Shown here: piece after piece, positions 8,518 through 15,986 of the stretch | How positions within the stretch are numbered: position 1 is the stretch's first letter | How the letters are laid out: each line of letters opens with the position of its first letter | Assembly (NCBI GenBank): GCA_913775095.1 | Contig: CAJYIW010000004.1 | Location: 1-64,000, forward strand | DNA from: an uncultured Siphonobacter sp. | Lineage (GTDB): Bacteria > Bacteroidota > Bacteroidia > Cytophagales > Spirosomataceae | DNA length: 64,000 bases | Direction: 5' to 3' | Notes under the pieces: generated by a model | The model's database searches: none | What the model saw: only the letters and a program-made list of their open reading frames with translations | Told to the model about the DNA's origin: nothing | Made by a program: the position numbers and the translations under genes

Positions 8518-10065
8518 ATGAAAAAGAAAGTAATGCTGAGTTTGTTAGCTGCCCTGATGGCAACTTACTCTCAGGCCCAGACGCCAGCCGAAGCCTACCG
8601 TCCGGCCTTTCACTTTACTCCTGAAAAGAACTGGACAAATGATCCGAATGGTCTCTTATACTACGAAGGGGAGTATCACCTTTTTTACCAGTACAATCCT
8701 TTCGGGGATACCTGGGGACACATGAGCTGGGGTCACGCCATTAGTAAAGACCTGATTCACTGGCAGCATTTACCGCTGGCCATTCCCGAATTCGATAATC
8801 CTGACGGCAAAAGCCAGACTATGATTTTCTCGGGTAGTGCCGTGATTGATTACGGAAACAAAAGTCAGGTATGCCCTCCGGGCACTAAAGATTGCATGGT
8901 GGCCATCTATACCGGACACGTGCACGCCAAAAATGAAGAGCTGGAGCAACATCAGAATCTTGCCTACAGCACCGATAAGGGCCGAACCTGGACGCAGTAT
9001 GCTAAAAACCCCGTGTTAACCCTGGGCACGCCGTCCTTCCGCGACCCGAACGTATTCTGGTACGAGCCACAGAAAAAATGGGTGATGTCGGTAGTGAAGC
9101 CGGATATTCATACGGCCATGTTCTATGAATCCAAAGACCTGAAAAGCTGGACCAAGACGGGAGAATTTGGCAAGCAGGGAGACGTTTCCAAAATCTGGGA
9201 ATGCCCGGCCCTGATGGAAGTACCCATTGACAATGAGCCCGGTAAGAAAAAGTGGGTATTGTATATTTCGTCGGGCCATCCCGTGGAGGGTTTTGTGGGG
9301 ATGCAGTATTTTGTGGGTAACTACGACGGCAAAACGTTTACGCTCGATAAAGACAGTCCGAAACCCGCTAAAGCAGGCTGGGGTAACATCATTGATTACG
9401 GCAAGGATTACTACGCAGCGATTGAGTTTAATAACCTGCCTAAATCGCAGACCAGGCCCATTACGCTGGGTTGGGCGTTGAACTGGACCTACGCCAAGGA
9501 ATTGCCTACGAGTCCGTTTCGGGGCGGTATGACTTTGCCCCGCGAGGTTTCACTCAAACGCACCCCCGAAGGGTTAATTCTGATTCAGAAACCTTACCTG
9601 GAACTGGCGAAACTGAAACGCACTTCACTGGAATCCATCAAGTCTGTATCGTTAGCCAGTAAAGAAAATGATCTGAATAAAGCCACGGGAGATCGGCTGG
9701 AAATCAGAGCAGAGCTGCTACCCGAACAGGCGAAAGAGATTGGATTGAAACTGTATAAATCAGGGGACGAAGAAACGATCGTTCGTTACACGGACGGCAA
9801 AGTACAGCTGGATCGCCGGAAGTCAGGCAAGGTAGATTTCAATCCGGCATTTGCCAGTGTAGAAGAAGCTCCGGCCAAACTCAAAAATGGAATGGTAAAA
9901 CTTCACATCATTGTGGATGCTTCGCTGGTGGAAGTTTACATTAACGATGGCGAAGCCGTCATTACGGACCATGTGTTCCCCACTAAGAAAGACGGGAAAG
10001 TAAGTTTGTATACGAAAGAAGGAAAAGGAAGTTTTAGAAACGTTACCGTGGAAAAGCTGGATTAA
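8518..10065 (+). CDS. GH32 fructanase (levanase/inulinase-type beta-fructosidase)
   Basis: A 515-residue secreted glycoside hydrolase family 32 enzyme that would release fructose from beta-fructans or sucrose-type ends. The signal peptide ends at SQAQ (residue 21). The three GH32 catalytic motifs are present: WTNDPNG with the nucleophile Asp42, FRDPNVFW with the transition-state Asp176, and WECPALM with the acid/base Glu228. The five-bladed propeller is followed by a C-terminal beta-sandwich (about residue 360 on) with the family's DASLVEVYINDG segment. Length and layout fit exo-acting levanases and inulinases, but exo versus endo and linkage preference cannot be read from motifs alone. It is the only glycosidase in this locus, so the locus may handle short fructo-oligosaccharides or rely on enzymes elsewhere. 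Confidence 0.94.
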   Translation: MKKKVMLSLLAALMATYSQAQTPAEAYRPAFHFTPEKNWTNDPNGLLYYEGEYHLFYQYNPFGDTWGHMSWGHAISKDLIHWQHLPLAIPEFDNPDGKSQTMIFSGSAVIDYGNKSQVCPPGTKDCMVAIYTGHVHAKNEELEQHQNLAYSTDKGRTWTQYAKNPVLTLGTPSFRDPNVFWYEPQKKWVMSVVKPDIHTAMFYESKDLKSWTKTGEFGKQGDVSKIWECPALMEVPIDNEPGKKKWVLYISSGHPVEGFVGMQYFVGNYDGKTFTLDKDSPKPAKAGWGNIIDYGKDYYAAIEFNNLPKSQTRPITLGWALNWTYAKELPTSPFRGGMTLPREVSLKRTPEGLILIQKPYLELAKLKRTSLESIKSVSLASKENDLNKATGDRLEIRAELLPEQAKEIGLKLYKSGDEETIVRYTDGKVQLDRRKSGKVDFNPAFASVEEAPAKLKNGMVKLHIIVDASLVEVYINDGEAVITDHVFPTKKDGKVSLYTKEGKGSFRNVTVEKLD

Positions 10066-10081
10066 TTCCAGAAAAAATCAG

Positions 10082-10126
10082 GATCGGCTGGCAGACCAGG
10101 AGTAACTTATGGTCTGCCAGCCGATC
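10082..10126 (+). terminator. Long hairpin closing the fructan locus
   Basis: A perfect 17-bp inverted repeat (10082-10098 with 10110-10126) with an 11-base loop starts 16 bases after the GH32 stop. The T-tract is poor, but the stem strength and position fit a transcript end. Confidence 0.75.
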
Positions 10127-10153
10127 TTACGTTATAAACTATCAAAATTCTGG

Positions 10154-10516
10154 CCTCTCGACCAACGGGAGAGACTTGGCTTGGGGACAACTTGCTGGCC
10201 TTGGAGTACTTTCATCTCCAGGCAAGGTTCTTCGCTTCGCTCAGGATAACAGGGTATCAATCACTTAACCCACCCCTGTCATCTCGACCGCAGGGAGAGA
10301 ACTTACCTGGGAATGAGGACAGCTTGCTGACTTTGGACGTACGTCTACCCTACCTTCCGGTAAGGTCCCTCGCTTCGCTCAGGATGACAGCGTATTAATC
10401 ACTTAACCCTGTCTCACTGTCATCTCGACCAACGGGAGAGACTTGGCTTGAGGACAGCTTGCTGACCTTGGAGATACGTTCATCTGCCAACAAAGTCCTT
10501 CGCTCAGGATGACAGG
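10154..10516 (+). repeat. Three ~110-bp dispersed repeat units, forward orientation
   Basis: Three imperfect units lie at about 10154-10253, 10275-10390 and 10417-10516. Each begins with a TGTCATCTCGACCnnnGGGAGAGA-type end (the first copy lacks the outermost bases) and finishes with a CTTCGCTCAGGATGACA-type end, giving a CTGTCAT/ATGACAG terminal inverted repeat. The interior is poorly conserved. Short open frames here are only translations of the repeat. This accounts for the gene-free stretch between the GH32 hairpin and the GIY-YIG gene. Confidence 0.85.
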
Positions 10517-10544
10517 GTTGGGCTATTGCGGGCAACTCTTTTTG

Positions 10545-10844
10545 TCAGCTAACCAGCAAAAAGGCTTTTTTAGGATTAGTCGTTGCAATGAGTTCTTCTT
10601 TCTTTTTTCTGGGCCATCCCTTGATCTCCTTCTCCCGGGCAATAGCTTCCTGAATGCGTTGAAAAGGCTCCCAGTATACAAGATTATAACAGTAATATTT
10701 CCCTGCAAACGTCTCGGAGTTACCTCGATTCTCAAAGTGTTGATTCATCCGAATAGCTAAATCGTTGGTAACTCCAACGTATAAAACCGTTTTACCTGAA
10801 TTCGTAGTTATGTACACGAAGTAGGAATAGACCCTCATAGCCAT
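10545..10844 (-). CDS. Small GIY-YIG domain nuclease
   Basis: A complete 99-residue single-domain GIY-YIG protein of the UPF0213/YhbQ type. The fold signatures are visible in order: the GIY-equivalent FVYIT near residue 9, the YIG-equivalent LYVGVTNDL at about 26-34 followed by an Arg and His (IRMNQH), the catalytic-helix Glu in EAIAREKEIKGW near residue 66, and a terminal NPKKAF. A second Met at residue 3 (10838) is an equally plausible start. Members of this group are small nucleases whose cellular role is mostly unassigned. The gene sits alone and is flanked on both sides by repeat units in mirror orientation (10154-10516 and 10946-11301). A link between nuclease and repeats is possible but is inference. 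Confidence 0.88.
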   Translation of the reverse strand: MAMRVYSYFVYITTNSGKTVLYVGVTNDLAIRMNQHFENRGNSETFAGKYYCYNLVYWEPFQRIQEAIAREKEIKGWPRKKKEELIATTNPKKAFLLVS

Positions 10845-10945
10845 TTAAGTAAATAGGATTCTTTAGAAAAGGTAGGTTGTTTCTGAACAGAGTTGGTTAC
10901 CGATGGATAAACGGTCGTATTGTAAGAAACATCTTTTCCGCAAAT

Positions 10946-11301
10946 CCTGTCATGCTGAGCGAAGCGAAGGACCTTCCCTGCTGTCGAGGTAACTTTCCAG
11001 GAGGGAAGTTCATTTCAACCCTAAGTAAGGTCTCTCCCTGCGGTCGAGAAGACAGGGAGGCGGGGTATTAATTCTATCTCCTCTATCTCCCAACCCTGTC
11101 ATCCTGAGCGAAGCGAAGGACCTTACTTGCCAATTAGATAACTTTCCAGCAGGGAAGTATATCCCAACCCTAAGTAAGATCTCTCCCTACGGTCGAGATG
11201 ACATGGAGGCGGGGTATGAATTCTATCTGTTCTATCTCCCAACCCTGTCATACTGAGCGGAGCGAAAGACCTTACTTGCTGATGAGGTAACTTCCCAAGC
11301 T
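10946..11301 (-). repeat. Three ~110-bp dispersed repeat units, inverted orientation
   Basis: Units lie at about 10946-11056, 11094-11203 and a partial one at 11243-11301. Each starts with a CCTGTCATnCTGAGCGAAG-type end and, where complete, finishes with a GGTCTCTCCCTnCGGTCGAG-type end, the reverse complement of the units at 10154-10516. The third lacks its distal end and stops about 20 bases short of the GH105 stop codon. Nothing else is visible between 10845 and 11321. Confidence 0.85.
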
Positions 11302-11321
11302 GGAGTAAACGCCTCGTCGTT

Positions 11322-12485
11322 TTAGCGGGGTACTTTCACAACCGAACGCTTGATGGCATCCGGCTTTTTGGTGAGGTATCGATGCAATTCGCAACCCGCC
11401 AGCAGAAAAGCTCCGACGCCAAAATTGGTGGTGGAATGGGCATCAACGATTTGTCCCGGAATGGCTTTTTCGCCAATCGGCTGCACGTAACCTACTTTTC
11501 CATCGGCTTGTAACGCCACCGTTGACAGGTATTTCCAGGCTTTCAAAGCAGCGGGTAAGTACACTTTGTTAGATAGATAGCCGTGATTGATTCCCCATAA
11601 AAGTCCATAGGTAAAGAAGGCCGTTCCGCTGGTTTCGGGGCCGGGGGCGTGCTGTGGGTCCAGCATACTTCTGGTCCAGTATCCTTCCTTTTGCTGGGAT
11701 TTCAGAATGGCTTCGGCCATGCCCGCAAACTTCGTTTCATATTCCTTCCGGTGCGGATCGTTTTTAGGCAGGTCCTGTAAAACCTTAGCCAGTCCGGCAA
11801 ACACCCAGCCGTCTCCCCGGGCCCAGAAATCCTTTTTACCATTTACGCTTTTGTGTTTGGGATAGACGTACTTGGCATCGCGGTAATAAAGCTTTTCCTC
11901 CGCGTCGTACATGATTGTGTTGGCGTATGAAAAATACTCGTGCAGTTTTTCGAGATACTTCGCTTCACCGGTAACGTTATACAGCTTGGTCATCACGGGC
12001 ATAACCATGTATAAGCCATCCGCCCACCACCAGTAATCCGATTGGGGTGTGTTCATTTCATAGCTCATTACTTCCTTAGCCCGGGCAATTTTATGAGGTT
12101 CAGGTTTTAGGTTATAGAGGTCTATGTAGGTCTGGAAGCAAATCTGCCAGTCGCCGAACAATACATAATCGTCCGTTTCTCCATAGGAATATTTCCAGTT
12201 TTCGGGCTGATTGGATTTCGCTCCTTTCCATTCGTTGTGCTCCGCCCAGGCTTCGGAATATTGACGGTAGGTTTCGTTTCCGGTGCGGAAATACGCTTCC
12301 ATATTTCCCGTGTGGTACGCCGCATGGTCCCAAAACGCCCGGCCGTGTTTTGGATTATTCGTTTGCCAGTAGGCATTTGCCTTTTCAATGTCCTGTAAAA
12401 CGTTCTTTGCGGAAGGCGTTCGCTGAGCGTACGTAACAAGTGTGCAGACCAGCCAAAGAAGGCTGAAGTAAATGGTTTTCATCAT
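11322..12485 (-). CDS. GH105-type unsaturated glucuronyl/galacturonyl hydrolase
   Basis: A 387-residue secreted enzyme of the GH88/GH105 (YteR-like) alpha6/alpha6-barrel group, which removes the 4,5-unsaturated uronic acid left by polysaccharide lyases. A signal peptide ends near TYAQ (residue 21). Family motifs include the GETDDYVLFGDW stretch (Asp105/106), YWWWADGLYMVMP with the catalytic-type Asp156, and FWARGDGWVFAGLAKVLQDLP. It is the last gene of the minus-strand operon, 49 bases after the GH127 gene. Rhamnogalacturonan or arabinogalactan substrates would both fit this family; the context does not separate them. A start at the second Met is equally possible. Confidence 0.88.
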   Translation of the reverse strand: MMKTIYFSLLWLVCTLVTYAQRTPSAKNVLQDIEKANAYWQTNNPKHGRAFWDHAAYHTGNMEAYFRTGNETYRQYSEAWAEHNEWKGAKSNQPENWKYSYGETDDYVLFGDWQICFQTYIDLYNLKPEPHKIARAKEVMSYEMNTPQSDYWWWADGLYMVMPVMTKLYNVTGEAKYLEKLHEYFSYANTIMYDAEEKLYYRDAKYVYPKHKSVNGKKDFWARGDGWVFAGLAKVLQDLPKNDPHRKEYETKFAGMAEAILKSQQKEGYWTRSMLDPQHAPGPETSGTAFFTYGLLWGINHGYLSNKVYLPAALKAWKYLSTVALQADGKVGYVQPIGEKAIPGQIVDAHSTTNFGVGAFLLAGCELHRYLTKKPDAIKRSVVKVPR

Positions 12486-12501
12486 GGAAGATCATAAAGA
12501 A

Positions 12502-12522
12502 CGGGAAGCGGTGCACTTCCCG
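12502..12522 (-). other. Short hairpin between GH127 and GH105 genes
   Basis: A 7-bp stem (cgggaag/cttcccg) with a 7-base loop lies in the 49-base gap between the two genes. It has no T-tract, so it is more likely an intra-operon processing structure than a terminator. Confidence 0.3.
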
Positions 12523-12534
12523 GGAATTCAGGGA

Positions 12535-14874
12535 TTACTTGAGTAACCGTACTTCGTAAATCGGTCCGGTTGGTGAGCCCGCTGGAGCTTCGAACTTGAT
12601 GACCAGGCTCTCTGCTTTCTGAAGGGATTCGGGTAAGGCATAGGTTTTCGTGAAGAAACCTTTACCGTCCTTTTTCTCCAGCTGTACCTTTTCCAGTAAC
12701 TCACCGTTGAGGTACAGATTGAAACGCTGGGGAGCGTCGTCCGCGTGCAGGGTTACCTGCAAATGGCGGGCCGCCTGATTTTTATTCTTCAGTACATAGC
12801 TAAACCAGCCTTTTGCCCGGCGGAAGTGCACATCTTCGTACACGCCAATCTCCGTTTGTTCGCCCTGAAAGCCGTGATCGGACTCGGGTTGCTGCTCGCC
12901 GGCAGCAATTTTATCCACGGTGGATTTTTCCAGTTTCAGCGTCAGCTCGTCGCTTTTCTCCAGCTCTTTCCGTCGGGCTTTCTGGTTTTCGGGCGAGGCG
13001 TAAGGCCAGTAAATCATATACCGGCTTTCGTGAATCTGATAGAAAGGCTGCAATTCGGTCGTCTGACCTGCCAGACGGAATCGTAAAGGCTGACCAGGAA
13101 CGGGTTTGATGCTTGCCACCAGATCCTGCGAATTGGAATTAATTAACAGCGGAGCCTGAGCCAAGGGTGTCATGGTTCCGTGGGCAATATGCCCCATTCG
13201 GCTGTCATCGGCGTAGAGGCCGGTTAGATTTTGCTGACCCGTGGCACTAGCCAGAACAATGGGACCATGCACAAAAGATACCCAGGCCGAGGAGTCGGGT
13301 AATGGTTCTGCGGTGGTACTCATGGGCAGGCTCAGGCTGAGCTGATCGCCGGTTTTCCAGGTGCGGTCAATGACCACGTACCCCTGGGCATCCGCAGAAA
13401 CGTTGACCGATTTTCCGTTTACTTTTACCTGAAAGCCTTTGGCCCAGATCGGTTGACGCAGGTGCAGAGCCAGTCGGGTGGGCTTGTTTACTTTGAAGCT
13501 TAAGCGACTCTGTTCTTCTTCAGGGAACCGCGTTTGCTGGGTTAAGGTTACTCCTTTTTCTTTCCAGGTTAAGACCGAAGGAATGAAGAGGTTTACGTAG
13601 ACACCGGACTGATCGTGAGCATAAATCAGCTGGCCGTACTTGCCGTGATTTTCCATGCCTGAACCTACGCAACACCAGAAACCGTCCTGCGGCTGGGAAT
13701 ACACCCGGTAATGCTGGGGCCGCATCGGCGTAAAGTACACAAAGCCTCCTTTGTCGGGGTTTTGCGAGGAAAGGATGTGGTTATATAAGGTCCGTTCGTA
13801 GTAATCGACGTAGGACGAAGCGGGCTGACGACGATACAAATCCTCGGTCAGTTTGAGCATGTTGTAACTATTGCAGGTTTCCGGACCTTCCACCGAATTA
13901 ACCATGGAGGTGAAATTGCTGGCGGGATGAAAATGCTCCCGAACGCTATTGCCGCCAATGGAAACCGTGCGGTGATGTACGACCGTCTGCCAGAAGTAGT
14001 CGGCCGCCCCCGCCCAGGCTTCGTCTTTGCTCTGCTGAGCCACCCGCAAGTATCCGATTACTTTAGGAATCTGCATGTTGGCGTGCAGTCCGTTCAGCTG
14101 ATCTTTCTGGTTCAAAAGGGGCTTGAGCGTGGATTGATCCGAAAAACGCCGGGCGAGGGTCAGGTACTTTTGATCACCCGTGATGGCGGCTACGTCGGCA
14201 AACACTTCGTTCAATCCTCCGTGTTCAGAGATTAGTAACTGTTGAATCTGCTCATCGCTCAGTGAAGCCGTCAGGTTAAGCATCCAGTCGGTGTAGGCAA
14301 TCAGCATGGCTTTCGCCCGTTGATTACCCGCAATCAGGTACGCATCCCGTAGTCCGGCGTAGGTTTTATGAATGTTATAAAGCGGAACCCATTTTTTATT
14401 GAGTGAAAAGGTACCGGCATCAATTTTCCCCCCTTTAATCTCCTCCCAGATCACCTTTCCCCCCGGAACGCCACCGATGTACCCGTTCCCGTTTTTCTGT
14501 TGACAGGAATCCAGCACGCTAACCATGTAATTCAGCCGACGCGTGGCCTCTTTGTCTCCCGTGGCGGCTACCATCTGGGAAAGAGCCGTGAGGTAATGAC
14601 CGCCAATGTGGCCATCCAGACCCGTATTTTCCCAGTTTCCGTAACTTTTTACTGCCGATGAAAGCCCCGCTTCCCGACGGTAGGGAGCTAAAAGCCGGTC
14701 GGGATTCAGTTTTAGTATATAAGCCAAATCAGTTTGCTGGGCCTGCTGAAAGGGGCCGGGTAATAACCGGACGGAAGCGAGCGGAAACGTTTCTACCTGC
14801 TGAGCCTGCGAGGGCTGGAACAGCAGCGAAAGGGTAAGGACGGATCCAAGGGTTTTGAGGCTTATCTTTTTCAT
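12535..14874 (-). CDS. GH127 beta-L-arabinofuranosidase-type glycosidase
   Basis: A 779-residue secreted DUF1680/GH127 enzyme. The signal peptide ends near PSQAQ. The catalytic domain shows the family's NWENTGLDGHIGGHYL segment and the zinc-cysteine catalytic centre: Glu332 and Cys334 in PETCNSYNMLK, and Cys401/Cys402 in WCCVGSGMENHGKYG. This matches the Glu/Cys/Cys/Cys zinc site of Bifidobacterium HypBA1, in which the first Cys of the pair is the nucleophile (established for that enzyme). A C-terminal beta-sandwich extension follows from about residue 650. GH127 members act on beta-L-arabinofuranosides and some relatives on other sugars, so an arabinose-removing step on a plant side chain is the best reading. 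It lies 64 bases after the GH43 gene in the same operon. Confidence 0.92.
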   Translation of the reverse strand: MKKISLKTLGSVLTLSLLFQPSQAQQVETFPLASVRLLPGPFQQAQQTDLAYILKLNPDRLLAPYRREAGLSSAVKSYGNWENTGLDGHIGGHYLTALSQMVAATGDKEATRRLNYMVSVLDSCQQKNGNGYIGGVPGGKVIWEEIKGGKIDAGTFSLNKKWVPLYNIHKTYAGLRDAYLIAGNQRAKAMLIAYTDWMLNLTASLSDEQIQQLLISEHGGLNEVFADVAAITGDQKYLTLARRFSDQSTLKPLLNQKDQLNGLHANMQIPKVIGYLRVAQQSKDEAWAGAADYFWQTVVHHRTVSIGGNSVREHFHPASNFTSMVNSVEGPETCNSYNMLKLTEDLYRRQPASSYVDYYERTLYNHILSSQNPDKGGFVYFTPMRPQHYRVYSQPQDGFWCCVGSGMENHGKYGQLIYAHDQSGVYVNLFIPSVLTWKEKGVTLTQQTRFPEEEQSRLSFKVNKPTRLALHLRQPIWAKGFQVKVNGKSVNVSADAQGYVVIDRTWKTGDQLSLSLPMSTTAEPLPDSSAWVSFVHGPIVLASATGQQNLTGLYADDSRMGHIAHGTMTPLAQAPLLINSNSQDLVASIKPVPGQPLRFRLAGQTTELQPFYQIHESRYMIYWPYASPENQKARRKELEKSDELTLKLEKSTVDKIAAGEQQPESDHGFQGEQTEIGVYEDVHFRRAKGWFSYVLKNKNQAARHLQVTLHADDAPQRFNLYLNGELLEKVQLEKKDGKGFFTKTYALPESLQKAESLVIKFEAPAGSPTGPIYEVRLLK

Positions 14875-14938
14875 GTACTATCAGGAATTCCTTCGCTAGT
14901 ATGAGGTTAAAGGTGAAAGATAACCTGCATTCCGGAAA

Positions 14939-15919
14939 TTAATTACGAAAGGCCGACTTAATACTCCAGCAATCCATCCATTCCACAACGGGCTGACCGT
15001 TTTCAAACTGAATGGGTAACCAGAGGTAGCGACTGTCTTTCAGATCTTTAGGATTCCAGCGATCCGCCATAAAAATGAAGGCATCCTTTTTACCCGGAAT
15101 GGACTGAATGTAAGTCGACTGCCCGTCGAATGTTAATTTTGCATTCGGACCTTTCATCGGATCTCCCAGGAGTTTCCAGGGGCCGAAAAGTGATTCCGAG
15201 ACGTGCAAACTGGCCTGATTAGGCTTCCAGCCCGTACAGCCACTGGTGATGAGGTAATACTTCCCGTCTTTTTTCAAAAGAGCCGGAGCTTCGCGGTGGT
15301 TACTGAAAAGCAGCGTGTCCTGCGTCGTTACGGAAAGGAAATCATCGCTCAGTTTGGCAATGCGAAGGTCGTAATTATCGCGGGCCGAGTACACGTGATA
15401 CGCGGAGCCGTCGGTATCGACAAAAAGCGTCATGTCTCTCGACATATGGCCGTTGGGCCGAAAACTTTTCAGGTAGGTAAACGGTCCGGTAGCTTTGTCG
15501 CTGACGGCCACTCCGGCCCGGGCGGCGTCATACCCTTTGCCCGGTAATTCAAGGTGAAACCAGAGGACGTATTTTTTCGTCTTCGGGTTATAAATCACTT
15601 TGGGACGTTCCATTAATCCGCCTACGGCAATTTCACTGGCAGGATCGGTTGATTTGGCCAGAGCCATGCCCTGATTTTTCCAGTTGTACAAATCTTTGGA
15701 GGAATAGACACTAATGCCTTCCGAAGCCGATTTTCCGCGGATTTCTCCGTACCAGTAATAGGTTCCTCTATCGTACAGCAAACCGCCGCCGTGGGCGTTG
15801 ATGAGTTCGCCGGTTTCGTCGAACCAGCGTTCGCCGGGGGTAAATTCTTTTGTTTTCTGGGCCAAACCGCTGCCCGGAAAAAGGGCCACGGAAAGCAGAA
15901 GAATCAGGAGTTTTTTCAT
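14939..15919 (-). CDS. GH43 subfamily 24/34-like glycosidase (exo-galactanase type)
   Basis: A 326-residue secreted five-bladed propeller enzyme. The ATG at 15919 gives a clean signal peptide (GSGLAQ at residue 21); a TTG at 15940 would only add a leader and lies in the hairpin. The motifs are AHGGGLLYDRGTYYWYGE (about 42-59), ERPKVIYN (104-111), RDMTLFVD (161-168) and HREAPALL with the acid-type Glu210. The usual GH43 general-base Asp is absent from the first blade, where AHGG stands instead. That replacement is characteristic of the exo-beta-1,3-galactanase group of GH43, so a galactosidase acting on arabinogalactan or pectic galactan is more likely than an arabinanase. The exact substrate is unproven. 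Confidence 0.83.
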   Translation of the reverse strand: MKKLLILLLSVALFPGSGLAQKTKEFTPGERWFDETGELINAHGGGLLYDRGTYYWYGEIRGKSASEGISVYSSKDLYNWKNQGMALAKSTDPASEIAVGGLMERPKVIYNPKTKKYVLWFHLELPGKGYDAARAGVAVSDKATGPFTYLKSFRPNGHMSRDMTLFVDTDGSAYHVYSARDNYDLRIAKLSDDFLSVTTQDTLLFSNHREAPALLKKDGKYYLITSGCTGWKPNQASLHVSESLFGPWKLLGDPMKGPNAKLTFDGQSTYIQSIPGKKDAFIFMADRWNPKDLKDSRYLWLPIQFENGQPVVEWMDCWSIKSAFRN

Positions 15920-15938
15920 CGTAAATGGGAGGTAAACC

Positions 15939-15973
15939 AATAGTCCTGACTGGAATCTCCAGTCAGGACTATT
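15939..15973 (-). terminator. Perfect hairpin between susD and GH43 gene
   Basis: A 16-bp perfect stem (15939-15954 with 15958-15973) has a 3-base loop. It starts 13 bases after the SusD stop and ends 19 bases before the GH43 ATG. The position matches the susD-GH32 hairpin of the first locus. It is likely a partial terminator or RNA-stability element. Confidence 0.7.
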
Positions 15974-15986
15974 CGCTAATGAATGC

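Noticed and set aside
10192-10398. Short plus-strand coding frame
   Set aside because: It reads straight through the dispersed repeat units and its translation is only repeat sequence.
10509-10760. 83-codon plus-strand frame
   Set aside because: It is the antisense shadow of the GIY-YIG gene, which carries real motifs.
10154-11301. Possible CRISPR array
   Set aside because: The repeats are ~110 bp, imperfect, in both orientations, with no short uniform spacers and no cas genes.
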